A DNA stretch of 64,000 bases from Tsuneonella suprasediminis (GTDB taxonomy: Bacteria > Pseudomonadota > Alphaproteobacteria > Sphingomonadales > Sphingomonadaceae), in contig NZ_RAHJ01000018.1 in assembly GCF_003605755.1 (NCBI RefSeq), positions 744,001-808,000 on the forward strand, in the 5' to 3' direction. The notes beneath the pieces are model-generated. The model saw nothing but the letters and a program-made list of their open reading frames with translations. It ran no database searches and was not told the origin of the DNA. The position numbers and the translations under genes were made by a program. This document shows positions 1 through 9,175 of this stretch, in pieces; the first letter of the stretch is position 1; each line of letters begins with the position of its first letter.

Positions 1-21
1 TCCTGCCGGGGAGAACAACTG

Positions 22-1143
22 ATGCGCCTTGCCATGCGTTTGCCATCGAAAAACTCTGCCGCCGATGCGCCGGATACCGACCCGCGTGAACGGGAATCGG
101 CCGAGATTATCGATCTCGCCAGCCGCAATGCGTTTCCCGCGGTGACGCAGCGCAAGGGGAGGTCCGACGGGCTGGGTCTGGCAGCGGGAGTTGCGTTGGT
201 CGGCCTGCTCGGTGCGGTGACGCTGTGGGGCATGAATGCCGCGCGCACCGGCAAGGAAGAGTCCGCCGAACAACAGGCACAGGCGGTGCAGCAGCAAGCC
301 GCGCCCGCGCCCGTCGTGCCGCCGCAAGCGATTACGCCGACGCCTCAGCCAGAGGCGCAGCCGATGAACATGCCGCGCAACGATCCCGCACCGCAGCCGG
401 TGCTGGCAGCGCAGCCGATGCCGGAAAGTCAGGCCAACCCCTATTCATCCCCGACACTCGTATTCGACGCTAGCAACCTGACATCGCCCATGCTGGACGC
501 GAAGCCGGAAAGCCCGGTGGCGGGCGGTGCGACCGGCAGTGGCAATGCCTCCGACTTTGCCAGTAAGATCGGCGGTGTCGGTGGTGCCCCTGCTCAGGCC
601 AAGGCTATGGTCAATCCGCAAACCACAGTGATGCAAGGCACACTAATCCCGGCGGTGCTGGAAACTGCCATCAATACCGATGTCCCCGGCTATGTCCGCG
701 CAGTGGTCAGTCAGGACGTGCGTAGTTTCGACGGCACCCGTGTGCTGGTGCCGCGTTCAAGCCGCCTGATCGGGCAATACCAGTCGGGCCTGCAAGGTGG
801 GCAACGCCGGGCCTATGTAATCTGGACGCGCTTGATCCGTCCCGATGGCGCATCGGTCAATCTGGCGTCACCTGCGGTTGGGTTTGACGGTACGGCCGGT
901 CTGCCGGGCAAAGTGAACAGCCATTTCTTCAAGCGGTTCGGATCTTCGATCCTGCTGTCGGTGATCGGTGGACTGGCGACCGGCGGTGCGTCGGTCGTGC
1001 TGGGGGGCGGGGCCAGCGCAGCCAGCACGGCCTTGCAGCAGGATGGTCAGATCAGCCCGACTGTGCGCGTGCGACAGGGTGAACCGATCCGCGTTTTCAC
1101 TGCCCGCGATCTCGACTTCAGCCAGGTCGCTGCGGTCAGGTAA
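22..1143 (+). CDS. virB10: VirB10/TrbI-family type IV secretion protein
   Basis: Predicted VirB10, the inner-membrane-anchored channel component of a type IV secretion system that spans the periplasm and contacts the VirB7/VirB9 outer-membrane core. The 373-residue protein has a cytoplasmic N-terminus, one membrane segment at about residues 51-71, a Gln/Pro/Ala-rich periplasmic linker (about 84-130) and the conserved C-terminal VirB10 domain from about residue 195 (PGYVRAVVSQDVRSFDG and YVIWTRLIRPDG are typical). A GGGGAG ribosome-binding site at 8-13 supports this start. The start overlaps a TGA that closes an open frame running in from the window edge, probably the end of virB9. It is followed four bases later by virB11, so a vir operon enters the window from the left. 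Confidence 0.9.
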   Translation: MRLAMRLPSKNSAADAPDTDPRERESAEIIDLASRNAFPAVTQRKGRSDGLGLAAGVALVGLLGAVTLWGMNAARTGKEESAEQQAQAVQQQAAPAPVVPPQAITPTPQPEAQPMNMPRNDPAPQPVLAAQPMPESQANPYSSPTLVFDASNLTSPMLDAKPESPVAGGATGSGNASDFASKIGGVGGAPAQAKAMVNPQTTVMQGTLIPAVLETAINTDVPGYVRAVVSQDVRSFDGTRVLVPRSSRLIGQYQSGLQGGQRRAYVIWTRLIRPDGASVNLASPAVGFDGTAGLPGKVNSHFFKRFGSSILLSVIGGLATGGASVVLGGGASAASTALQQDGQISPTVRVRQGEPIRVFTARDLDFSQVAAVR

Positions 1144-1147
1144 CCCT

Positions 1148-2140
1148 GTGGCGGCAGACGTTCATCCTTTGCCAGCGGGAAGCGTGAGCGAGCGCAGCGT
1201 TTATCTCGATGCCTATCTCGCGCCGTTTCGCCAGTGGCTCGAACGGGATACCGTGACGGAAATCATGGTGAACCGGCCGGGCGAAGTGTGGGTGGAAGAT
1301 GCCGCGTATCCCGGAATGCAGCGGATTGAAGCGCCGGAGATCGACGATCGTCTGGTGCAACGGTTGGCCGAGCAGGTCGCCCGCGTCAGTCATCAGGGCA
1401 TCAATCGCGAACACCCGTTATTGGGTGCCACATTGCCCGATGGTGCGCGTGTGCAGTTCTGCGGACCGCCGGCCGCGCGCAAACACTGGGTCATGGCGAT
1501 CCGGCGGCATCGGCGGCTCGATCTTCCTCTCGACGCATATGATACCGGCCCGCTGATGACCGCCGAACAGGCGGCGATGCCCGATCCGCGCCAGCAGCCC
1601 ATCGCTTATCTTCGCGAGGCGATCCGCCAGCGCAAGACGATCCTGATTTCGGGCGGCACCAGCACTGGCAAAACCACCTTCCTCAACGCCATGCTGGGGG
1701 AAATCCCGCGCGATCAGCGTGTCGTGCTGGTGGAAGATACCCCTGAACTGAGGATGCCGGGCGAAAACGGTGTCGGGCTGGTCGCGGTGAAGGGCGAACT
1801 GGGTGAAGCGAAGGTAACCGCCAACGAATTGCTGCAGGCTGCGTTGCGGCTGCGCCCCGACCGCATCGTATTGGGCGAATTGCGCGGAGCGGAAAGCGTC
1901 AGCTTCCTGCGGGCAATCAATACCGGGCATCCGGGCAGTTTCTCCACCATCCACGCCAACAGTCTGGCTGGCGCGTTGGAGCAGCTTTCGCTGATGGTGA
2001 TGCAAACCGGAATCGGGCTGACCCGATCCGACACAATCGCTTATGCCGCATCGGTGATCGATGTGATCGTGCAACTGGGCCGCGATTCCAGCGGCAAACG
2101 CGGCATTACGCAGATCGCGAACAGCGCCGATATCGCCTGA
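1148..2140 (+). CDS. virB11: VirB11-family secretion ATPase
   Basis: Hexameric traffic ATPase that powers type IV secretion from the cytoplasmic face of the inner membrane. From a GTG start the protein is 330 residues, normal for VirB11. It shows an N-terminal domain, the Walker A loop GGTSTGKT (169-176), an Asp box (VEDTPEL, about 195-201), the Walker B region (GELRGAES, 243-250) and the His box (STIHANS, about 266-272). The open frame continues upstream inside virB10, but the GTG four bases after the virB10 stop is the sensible start; a second in-frame GTG at 1184 is an alternative. No further secretion gene follows, so this is the 3' end of the cluster. Confidence 0.9.
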   Translation: MAADVHPLPAGSVSERSVYLDAYLAPFRQWLERDTVTEIMVNRPGEVWVEDAAYPGMQRIEAPEIDDRLVQRLAEQVARVSHQGINREHPLLGATLPDGARVQFCGPPAARKHWVMAIRRHRRLDLPLDAYDTGPLMTAEQAAMPDPRQQPIAYLREAIRQRKTILISGGTSTGKTTFLNAMLGEIPRDQRVVLVEDTPELRMPGENGVGLVAVKGELGEAKVTANELLQAALRLRPDRIVLGELRGAESVSFLRAINTGHPGSFSTIHANSLAGALEQLSLMVMQTGIGLTRSDTIAYAASVIDVIVQLGRDSSGKRGITQIANSADIA

Positions 2141-2392
2141 CCGGTCTGCCGAAAACCGCATTCCACAATTTGATTCGTTAATGTGGTAAACCGGCCACGT
2201 CCGGGTGAATGCAGGCTTTCCGTAACGTCAACCCGATCATGCTTTCAGGTACGGAGCGCGAAATATCCGAAATCTTGCGTACCGTTTGTTCGAAACAATA
2301 AACCTTCGCTTGCACTATCGTGTGAAATTGACGTAGCTTCCGTTCCGGGAATGAGGCCATACAAAAGTGGCCCGCCAATATGGAGAGGAACT

Positions 2393-5338
2393 ATGCGGGT
2401 AAAGTTTGCCCTGCTTGCCGGAATCTGCGCGTCTGTCGCAGCATTTCCTGCCGCAGCTCAGGATACCACTTCCGACCAAGCCACTGAACAGTCTGGCGAT
2501 ACAGCGAGGCAACAGTCTGCTGCGTCGCTTGGCGAAACTATCGTGGTGACCGCGCAGCGTCGCTCGGAAGCGCTGCAAAATGTACCGATCGCGGTCAGCG
2601 CATTCAGCAGCGAAGCATTGGAAGCGCAGCAGATCGATAACGCCAGCGATCTGCAGCTGACCCTGCCGAACGTTTCGTTTTCGAAGGGCAACTTTACTTC
2701 GGCCAGCTTCACGATCCGTGGTATTGGCGACCTTTGCGTGGGTGTGACCTGCGACAGCGCAACGGCAATCCATACCAATGGCTCGCCGCTATTCGGCACA
2801 CGTATCTTCGAAACCGAGTATTTCGATCTTGAACGTGTCGAAGTTCTGCGTGGGCCGCAGGGCACGCTGTTCGGTCGCAATGCGACTTCGGGCGTGGTCA
2901 ACGTCGTGACGGCGAAGCCCGACCTGTCGGGTTTCCATGTTTCGGGCGATGCCGAATATGGGAATTACGATTCGATCAAGGCCAAGGGCATGATCAACCT
3001 GCCTATCGGCGATACGATGGGTGTTCGCGTAGCAGGTTTCTACCTCAACCGTGATGGCTATACCGACAACCTGTATGACAATACCCGGATTGACGGGCGG
3101 GATATGTTCGCGGTGCGCGGATCGTTCCGCTGGGAGCCCAGTGCGGACACCACATTCGATCTTATGGGATATTACTTCCGCGAAGACGATGATCGTATGC
3201 GGATTCAGAAACAGATGTGTCAGCGCGATCCCACCGGGGTGCTCGGCTGTCTGAACGCAAAGCGCGCGTTCGAGAAAACTAACGGTAATTCGACCCTTGC
3301 ATCGGTCCTGACGTCCACCGAATTTTTCCGCGTTGCCGGTATTCCCGCTGCGCTTCAGGGGCTCGCGCTTGGCAGCGTATATGACGTCAACGACGTGTAT
3401 GCCAATTCGGTCGAACCGTCCGATGTTCGTCAGGTCTATACTGCCTACACGCCCAAGTATTATGCGGATGAACTGCAGATTCAGGCGCATCTGTCGCAGA
3501 ACTTCGGCGCGATGAACCTGTCGCTAACAGGTATCTATCAGGATACCAACGTCGATTCCTCGCAGGATTACAATCTTGGCGTTCAGGACCGCACTGGCTT
3601 CGCCACCGGCCTTGCTACACTAGCGGCGCTTACTCAGTCACCGACGTTAGGAGCGTATTTTCAGCCAATTTATGACGCGCTGACTCCGAACGGCCCGACT
3701 GGCGAGTTGTGCACGTCTGAACCGCGCACCGATGGGCGCGGTGCATACGAAGGTTTTGCCAACTGCAGCAGTGTGCCGCTGGCGTATGACCGTTCGAACC
3801 AGCTGCAGACCTCGTGGTCGGGTGAAGCGATCCTGTCGAGCGACTTCGACGGGCCGCTCAACTTCCTGCTCGGCGGTATCTATGCGACCACGACAGTGGA
3901 AGAAAACAGCTACTTCGTGAATGCGTTCGGGCTGGATTGGGCTTCGGGTGTCGTTGGTACGGTATCAGCTTTGGGCGCAGGCCTGCCGCCTTCGTATTTT
4001 GGTCCATCGTATTATCGCAACAACACGATGAACTTCAAACTGGATAGCTATGGTATCTTTGGCGAAGTCTATTACGATATCAGCGATCGGCTGAAGCTGA
4101 CCGGCGGCCTGCGTTATAACAGTGATAAGAAATCGGTTACTGCACGCACGACTTACCTCAACTTCTTTAATCCGTTTTCCAACGATGGCGATCCGTTCGA
4201 TTCACCGATCGTGCCGCTGACCGGGCCGAGCGGATTGTATGATGCCGATGCGGGTACACCGGGCCAGCAGCTTGTACAGCAGCGCAACGTGTCGTTCGAC
4301 AAGATTACCGGACGTGCGGTGCTCGATTTCCAGATCACGCCGAACAACCTGCTCTATGCATCGTATTCGCGTGGCTACAAATCAGGGGGGATCAACCCAC
4401 CGCTTGCGCCGGTCTTCGCTGTGCCAGAGAGTTTTTCTCCGGAAAGCATCGATGCTTTCGAAATCGGCAGCAAAAACACTTTCGCGAACGGGGCGTTGCA
4501 GCTCAACGCGACGGCGTTCTACTATAAGTACAAGAACCTTCAGCTCAGCCGCATCGTTGCACGGACTTCGGTCAACGACAATATCGATGCCAATATCTGG
4601 GGGCTTGAGCTTGAATCGGTCATCCGGCCCGATCGGAACTGGATGATCAATCTCGGCTTCAGCTATCTGCATACCGAAGTGGCTGGCGATCAATACTTCT
4701 CGAATCCGCGTGATCCGGGCGGCGGCGATCCGAATGCTGTGATTATCAAGGATCTCACCAACGCGTCGCTGTGCGCGGTAACAGCGCCTACAGCCGGACT
4801 GGCTGCGGCATACGTCACCGGGTTCAACTCCAATCTCGGGCTGCAGGGGCCGACATCGTTCGGGCCGAATTCAGGCATCGCTTCGCTGGGGGCATTCAGC
4901 GTCTGCTCGGCGCTCCAGGCGAATATCCCGACGGGTAGTGGCATCCAGGTGCTCAGCCCCGGCGTCGAAGTCAATCTGAAGGGCAATGCACTGCCGCAGG
5001 CGCCTGAGTTCAAGGCTTCGGCCGGTGTTCAGTACACCGCCGAGTTCGGTGGCGGTGTCACGCTGGTTCCCCGCTTCGACATCGCGATGACGGGTACGCA
5101 GTACGGCAACGTGTTCAACGGCAACGTGAACCGGATTGCACCGTTCGTTCAGGCGAACGCGCAGATCCAGCTCAACGGGCCGGACAAGCGCTGGTACGTA
5201 CGTGGGTTCATCCAGAACATCTTTGACGACAGCTCGGTCACTGGCCTGTATGTCACCGATGCGTCTTCGGGTAACTTCACCAATATCTTCACCCTTGATC
5301 CGCGCCGTTATGGCATCGGGGTCGGGTTTAACTTCTAA
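2393..5338 (+). CDS. TonB-dependent outer-membrane receptor
   Basis: Outer-membrane beta-barrel receptor that takes up a substrate using energy from TonB. It is 981 residues with a signal peptide (1-22, cleavage after AAA before QD), a TonB-box-like stretch and plug domain (ETIVVTAQRRSEALQNVP, about 45-62), then a long barrel ending in a C-terminal Phe (GVGFNF), the signal read by the BAM complex. The chosen ATG has a GGAGAGGAA ribosome-binding site and begins the signal peptide; the longer in-frame extension lacks both. Sphingomonads carry many such receptors. The ligand cannot be told from sequence, and no siderophore or glycan genes lie beside it. Confidence 0.9.
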   Translation: MRVKFALLAGICASVAAFPAAAQDTTSDQATEQSGDTARQQSAASLGETIVVTAQRRSEALQNVPIAVSAFSSEALEAQQIDNASDLQLTLPNVSFSKGNFTSASFTIRGIGDLCVGVTCDSATAIHTNGSPLFGTRIFETEYFDLERVEVLRGPQGTLFGRNATSGVVNVVTAKPDLSGFHVSGDAEYGNYDSIKAKGMINLPIGDTMGVRVAGFYLNRDGYTDNLYDNTRIDGRDMFAVRGSFRWEPSADTTFDLMGYYFREDDDRMRIQKQMCQRDPTGVLGCLNAKRAFEKTNGNSTLASVLTSTEFFRVAGIPAALQGLALGSVYDVNDVYANSVEPSDVRQVYTAYTPKYYADELQIQAHLSQNFGAMNLSLTGIYQDTNVDSSQDYNLGVQDRTGFATGLATLAALTQSPTLGAYFQPIYDALTPNGPTGELCTSEPRTDGRGAYEGFANCSSVPLAYDRSNQLQTSWSGEAILSSDFDGPLNFLLGGIYATTTVEENSYFVNAFGLDWASGVVGTVSALGAGLPPSYFGPSYYRNNTMNFKLDSYGIFGEVYYDISDRLKLTGGLRYNSDKKSVTARTTYLNFFNPFSNDGDPFDSPIVPLTGPSGLYDADAGTPGQQLVQQRNVSFDKITGRAVLDFQITPNNLLYASYSRGYKSGGINPPLAPVFAVPESFSPESIDAFEIGSKNTFANGALQLNATAFYYKYKNLQLSRIVARTSVNDNIDANIWGLELESVIRPDRNWMINLGFSYLHTEVAGDQYFSNPRDPGGGDPNAVIIKDLTNASLCAVTAPTAGLAAAYVTGFNSNLGLQGPTSFGPNSGIASLGAFSVCSALQANIPTGSGIQVLSPGVEVNLKGNALPQAPEFKASAGVQYTAEFGGGVTLVPRFDIAMTGTQYGNVFNGNVNRIAPFVQANAQIQLNGPDKRWYVRGFIQNIFDDSSVTGLYVTDASSGNFTNIFTLDPRRYGIGVGFNF

Positions 5339-5365
5339 AACGGAATTCTCAGTTGGAGAGGGGAG

Positions 5366-5395
5366 AGGCCGGGCCGCAAGGTCCGGCCTTTCTTT
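5366..5395 (+). terminator. Rho-independent terminator of the TonB receptor gene
   Basis: A ten-base-pair GC stem (AGGCCGGGCC with GGTCCGGCCT, one G-U pair) around a GCAA tetraloop is followed by TTTCTTT. It begins 28 bases after the receptor stop codon. Confidence 0.85.
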
Positions 5396-5427
5396 ATCCG
5401 TTTGCCACTTGTGTCAGTGAGCTGCGA

Positions 5428-6174
5428 TCAACCTTGGGATTTGCCGAAAGGAGAAAAATCAGTGGTAGTGTCATATACATCCACCCCTTCGCGCCGCTTC
5501 AGCGTGCCGATCACCAGATAAGTAACCGGGGTTAACAAGACTTCCCACATGGTTTTGATAAACCATTGCGACACAACGACCTGCATGAGCTGTTCCGGCG
5601 GCCATCCGGCCAGCCCGTAGAACGCGAGTGGATAGAAGATCAGGCTATCCAGCCCTTGACCCACGACGGTCGAACCGATGGTGCGGCTCCACAGCTTTTT
5701 CCCACCGGTCCATACCTTCATTTTGGCGAGTACGATCGAATTGGCGAACTCGCCGGCCCAGAATGCTGCCATCGATGCCAGCACGATGCGCCACGAATTG
5801 CCGAACACGAATTCGTAAGCCTCTTGCCCCGGCCAGCCCCTCGCCGGAGGCAGGGCGACGACGACCCATGCCATGAAAGCCATGAAGGCCAGCGCCGCGA
5901 AGCCGGTCCAGATGACCCGGCGTGCACGGGCGAAGCCGTACACTTCGGTCAGCACGTCGCCGATTATATAACTGAGCGGAAAGAACAATACCCCCGCACC
6001 GAACGACCACTCGGTGCCACCTGGCAGAGTTACGAAACTGGGTTTCGCCGCACCGATGATGTTGGAGAGGAGCAGGATCGCGACGAACGCCGCCATGATA
6101 AAATCGTAATAGCGAAAATGCCGCGGTGCGACGGCATCTCCTTCGACGCGGGTGATATATTCTGCCATGCTCAC
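5428..6174 (-). CDS. yhhQ: Queuosine precursor transporter (YhhQ/VUT family)
   Basis: Inner-membrane transporter of the YhhQ family (DUF165), which imports queuosine precursors such as preQ0/preQ1 for modification of tRNA wobble position 34. The 248-residue protein has about six hydrophobic segments and family-typical stretches: LLSNIIGAAK near the first helix, LSYIIGDVLTEVYG, and GEFANSIVLAKMK. A second Met two codons in (MAEYI) is an alternative start. It is convergent with the TonB receptor and ends just past that gene's terminator. Family assignment is firm; the substrate is taken from the family. Confidence 0.85.
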   Translation of the reverse strand: MSMAEYITRVEGDAVAPRHFRYYDFIMAAFVAILLLSNIIGAAKPSFVTLPGGTEWSFGAGVLFFPLSYIIGDVLTEVYGFARARRVIWTGFAALAFMAFMAWVVVALPPARGWPGQEAYEFVFGNSWRIVLASMAAFWAGEFANSIVLAKMKVWTGGKKLWSRTIGSTVVGQGLDSLIFYPLAFYGLAGWPPEQLMQVVVSQWFIKTMWEVLLTPVTYLVIGTLKRREGVDVYDTTTDFSPFGKSQG

Positions 6175-6227
6175 GCTCTATGCCGATTTGCGCTGCGCGA
6201 AAAGCACGCTATGCGCCTCCACAGCGC

Positions 6228-6304
6228 GCGCCCGTAGTTCAACTGGATAGAGCACGAGCCTTCTAAGCTTGGAGTTGCAGGTTCGAATCCTGCCGGGCGC
6301 GCCA
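6228..6304 (+). tRNA. tRNA-Arg (anticodon TCT)
   Basis: A complete cloverleaf of 77 nt including an encoded CCA. The acceptor GCGCCCG pairs with CGGGCGC, the T arm is GCAGG-TTCGAAT-CCTGC, and the anticodon stem CGAGC/GCTTG encloses loop CTTCTAA with anticodon TCT. It lies about 215 bases left of the integrated element but is not its target. Confidence 0.95.
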
Positions 6305-6517
6305 ATTCGGATACCAAGCCATGGCACCCGTGGATCGCAGTCCTTCAAACGTCTTTACCGGGCCGTAAGGCGCCGATAATGAGGCGGATAAGTGAATCTG
6401 CCAAATTCAATATCTTTCAAGTGCGTCGCATGACGGAAGGCCGAGCGGAGCTACATCCCCCAACAAATACCCGAGTGCGGGATGTAAGAACCACTGATCG
6501 CGCGAAGTATCTGAAAG

Positions 6518-6567
6518 AGATGGTGGGCGCGACAGGGATTGAACCTGTGACCCCACCCGTGTGAAGG
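6518..6567. repeat. attL: displaced 3' part of tRNA-Val(CAC)
   Basis: A 50-base direct repeat of 17382-17431 with two mismatches (6532 A versus G; 6548 T versus C). Read on the minus strand it is the 3' half of tRNA-Val: anticodon loop, T arm, acceptor and CCA. The two mismatches pair with each other in the T stem (A-U here, G-C in the intact gene). No 5' half of a tRNA lies next to it, so it is the left junction left by site-specific integration. The gene-free stretch 6305-6723 otherwise holds only this repeat and the leader of the integrase gene. Confidence 0.9.
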
Positions 6568-6723
6568 ACCGGATACCCCTTCCGGTGGGTTTCGAGGCAT
6601 TCCTAGAAACACTAGAGTTTCTGCGACTTTACAGCTAAATCGGCTCCGGGCGGTTCCGATGTGTTCCTGCCCAAACCGGGACCCGCGCTACCCTAGTGCT
6701 ACCCCTGAAAGGAGATCGGTGGA

Positions 6724-8076
6724 ATGGCTACGGTGGCAGAGGCGCCCAAGGTAAAGGAGAAGCGGGGCCGGGAACGGCTGACCGAGAAGCGGCTCGAGGC
6801 GCTGACGGTGAAGGCGGGCACCCGGGCGGAGATCGCTGACGACATTGTGCGCGAGCTTCGCATCCGTGTGGGCAAGAGCGGCAAGAAGAGCTGGTCCATG
6901 CTTTACCGCGTCGTCCAGCCGGACGGGAAGCGCGGCGAGATGAAGCGGCTGAGCCTCGGGGCCTATCCGAAGGTGTCGCTGGCCGAGGCCCGGACGAAGG
7001 CCCGGACGGCACTCGAACAGGCGGACGATGGCATCGACCCGGCGGCCGTGAAGGAGGAGGAGGTCGAACAGCGGCAGACGCGCACCTTCGAGGCCGTGCT
7101 CGATCGCTTCGTTGAGCTGTACGCGAAGCCCAACACCAAGGACGGCCGCTGGGCGAAGGCGCAGGAGGAGCTCGCCAAGAAGCAGGCGGAGGCCGGAGCC
7201 GGACCGGATGACTCATCCGCGGCGGCAGCGAAACCGCGCAAGATCGGCCGTTGCCCAGCCGAGCGCTTGCTCGCTGACCACGTCGCTCCGAAGTGGCAAG
7301 GCCGCCTGATCGAGACCATCACCCGGGCCGAGGCGCACGAGATGCTGGACGAGGTGATCGAGGAGAGCGGCGCCTCCATCGCGCGGGAGGTCCGCAAGCA
7401 CCTGACCCGGATGTTCAACTGGGCAGCGGACCGGGGGCTGATCGCCGCCAACCCGCTCGCCGGGATGCAGCGGCCGGAGCTCGGCTACGTCTCGCGTGAG
7501 CGGGTCCTGACCGTTGAGGAGCTCGGCCAGATATGGAATGCGGCGAAGGATGCCGCCTACCCCTTCGGTGACATGGTCCGCCTATTGATCCTGACCGGTC
7601 AGCGCCGTTCCGAGATCGCTGGGCTCGAGCGCGGCTGGATCCACACCGAACAGCGCGCGGTCGAGATACCGGCCGCCAGCTACAAGACCAAGCGCCCGCA
7701 CGTGTTCCCGCTGTCCGCCCCGGCGTGGGCATTGGTCGAGGCCCTGCCCAAGTGGAACGGCGGGGACTTCCTGTTCACCACCACCAGCGGGGAGCGGCCG
7801 TTCAGCGGTTTCTCGAAGGCCAAGGCGGCCTTGGATTCAAAGATTGCCAAGAATGCGAAGAAGGCCGAGATCGAGCCGATGGAGCCGTGGACGCTGCACG
7901 ACATTCGCCGCTCGGTCGCAACGCACATGGCCCGCCTCGGCGTGGCCCAGGAACACATCGAGCGGGTCCTCGGCCATGTCGTCGCCGGTGTCGCCGGGAC
8001 GTACAACCGCTACAGCTATCTGGACGAGAAGCGCGCCGCGCTCGAGGCGTGGGGTAAGCTGTGGGTTGCAAAGTAG
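6724..8076 (+). CDS. int: P4-type tyrosine integrase
   Basis: Site-specific recombinase that inserts and excises the island at the tRNA-Val 3' end. The 450-residue protein has the N-terminal arm-binding domain of P4-like integrases (about 15-110), a core-binding region (about 120-250) and the catalytic domain with the full active-site set: Arg294 (TGQRRSEI), Lys321 or Lys323, His392-x-x-Arg395 (LHDIRRS), His418 (LGHV) and nucleophile Tyr427 (TYNRY). A GGAG at 6711-6714 sets the start. It lies 157 bases inside attL, the usual position for tRNA-targeting integrases. An insertion at about 135-180 is Ala/Lys-rich and probably a flexible linker. Confidence 0.95.
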   Translation: MATVAEAPKVKEKRGRERLTEKRLEALTVKAGTRAEIADDIVRELRIRVGKSGKKSWSMLYRVVQPDGKRGEMKRLSLGAYPKVSLAEARTKARTALEQADDGIDPAAVKEEEVEQRQTRTFEAVLDRFVELYAKPNTKDGRWAKAQEELAKKQAEAGAGPDDSSAAAAKPRKIGRCPAERLLADHVAPKWQGRLIETITRAEAHEMLDEVIEESGASIAREVRKHLTRMFNWAADRGLIAANPLAGMQRPELGYVSRERVLTVEELGQIWNAAKDAAYPFGDMVRLLILTGQRRSEIAGLERGWIHTEQRAVEIPAASYKTKRPHVFPLSAPAWALVEALPKWNGGDFLFTTTSGERPFSGFSKAKAALDSKIAKNAKKAEIEPMEPWTLHDIRRSVATHMARLGVAQEHIERVLGHVVAGVAGTYNRYSYLDEKRAALEAWGKLWVAK

Positions 8077-8105
8077 CGCAGCGCCTCACGGCTAGTAGCG
8101 GGGAT

Positions 8106-8118
8106 AAATGAATCATTT
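8106..8118. promoter_or_regulatory. Small palindrome in the alpA leader
   Basis: AAATGA-A-TCATTT is a perfect six-base palindrome around one base, in the 148-base gap between the integrase stop and alpA. It has the shape of a repressor or activator operator. No protein can be assigned to it from sequence. Confidence 0.35.
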
Positions 8119-8183
8119 CTCCCCCACACCGGGGATAGACCATTACAATTCGCTCGACCCCGATCAAATAGCGTAATTAATAG

Positions 8184-8216
8184 CTCCTCGCTTCCTTTCG
8201 TAACCGAAGCGAGGAG
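8184..8216 (+). promoter_or_regulatory. Hairpin burying the alpA ribosome-binding site
   Basis: A perfect 11-base-pair inverted repeat: CTCCTCGCTTC at 8184-8194 and GAAGCGAGGAG at 8206-8216, with an 11-base loop. The 3' arm contains the GAGGAG ribosome-binding site of alpA (8211-8216, 8 bases before its ATG). A transcript starting upstream would fold the site into the stem and block translation. No U-run follows, so it is not a normal terminator. The structure is seen; a regulatory role is inferred. Confidence 0.6.
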
Positions 8217-8224
8217 ATCGGAAC

Positions 8225-8413
8225 ATGAGTACTGACAATCAGCTCGTCCTCGACTTGCGGGGTGTAATCGAGCTGACCACCCTCTCGCAATCGACCATCT
8301 ATGCGATGGCCAAGAAGGGCGAGTTTCCCAAGCAAAGGCGCATTGGCAGCAATCGCGTCGTCTGGCTGCGGTCGGAGGTGGTCGCGTGGCTCGAGCAGAA
8401 GCTCGCCGCCTGA
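8225..8413 (+). CDS. alpA: AlpA-family DNA-binding regulator
   Basis: A 62-residue winged-helix protein of the AlpA/MerR-like excisionase group. The pattern LTTLSQSTIYAMAKKGEFPK (HTH) followed by RRIGSNRVVWLRSEVVAWLEQ (wing and closing helix) is classical for AlpA. In P4-like elements and Gram-negative phage-inducible islands, AlpA proteins activate or direct excision and can switch on the replication genes downstream. Here it stands between int and the primase-helicase pair, with the same orientation. Its ribosome-binding site lies in a hairpin, suggesting tight translational control. Confidence 0.85.
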   Translation: MSTDNQLVLDLRGVIELTTLSQSTIYAMAKKGEFPKQRRIGSNRVVWLRSEVVAWLEQKLAA

Positions 8414-8509
8414 TCGAAATCCCCGCGCCGAATGGAAAGGCCGCCCGCCTCGAAGGAGTGAGACGGACGGCCAGAGGTTCCATCGGTTGGACGAGAGGAG
8501 AGCTCATCC

Positions 8510-9175
8510 GTGGGCGATAATACTGAATCCCATGCCGGGGACGAAGGCCGGAGCGTTGAAGCCGGTCCCTTCGATGATACGCTGAATTTCCTACGTTTGA
8601 TGCGTCACGATGGTCGCTGCGTACTCTCTGCCATTTGCCCGGATGGTGGTGGCATCGAGACGCGCACCTTCGAGCTCGACGCGCCGGAGCCGATGCGCGC
8701 ATGGCTGTACAGGTGGAACGGCAAGCGCAACCTCTACTGGACGCCCAACACGGTGAAGGCAGACGCTGACCCGAACCGCAAGCCCAGCGAGGCGGACATT
8801 GAGTGGCTGGACATGCTCTTTGTCGATGCTGACCCCGGCAAGCGTCACGATTGGACCGAGGAGCGCCAGCGCATCCGCAGCGCCTTCGAGAGCTTCGACC
8901 CGCCGCCGTCCGCCATCGTGGACAGCGGCAACGGCTTTCAGGCCTTCTGGCTGCTGGTGCCGGAGGATCGGCAATTCATCGGCGGACATCCGGTCGCCAT
9001 AGCGGAGGCCAAGCTCTACAACGTCGCGCTTCGCGACAAGCTGGGCGGCGATAACTGCCAGTCGCTCGACCACCTCATGCGCCTGCCCGGGACCCGCAAC
9101 CTGCCAAACAAGAAGAAGCGCGATGCAGGCCGCGTGGAACGCGCCTCCTTGGTTGTTAAGTGGCCGACCGCATGA
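8510..9175 (+). CDS. RepB-like primase, catalytic subunit
   Basis: Predicted DNA primase domain of the archaeo-eukaryotic type (RepB_primase-like) that would start replication of the excised island. The 221-residue protein has a GTG start with GAGAGGAG nine bases upstream. Visible motifs are the metal-binding VDADP (105-109), SGNGFQAFW (139-147) and the conserved HLMRLPGTRNLPNKKK block (188-203). In many elements this domain is fused to the helicase; here the two are separate genes joined by an ATGA overlap, so the products are probably made in equal amounts and act together. Confidence 0.75.
   Translation: MGDNTESHAGDEGRSVEAGPFDDTLNFLRLMRHDGRCVLSAICPDGGGIETRTFELDAPEPMRAWLYRWNGKRNLYWTPNTVKADADPNRKPSEADIEWLDMLFVDADPGKRHDWTEERQRIRSAFESFDPPPSAIVDSGNGFQAFWLLVPEDRQFIGGHPVAIAEAKLYNVALRDKLGGDNCQSLDHLMRLPGTRNLPNKKKRDAGRVERASLVVKWPTA

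Noticed and set aside
1-2140. VirB10/VirB11 as part of the satellite island
   Set aside because: They lie outside the attL/attR boundaries, use host-like codons and belong to an operon entering from the left.
6379-6564. 61-codon open frame ending in GATGIEPVTP
   Set aside because: It reads through the displaced tRNA-Val 3' end; this peptide is a well-known false translation of tRNA genes.
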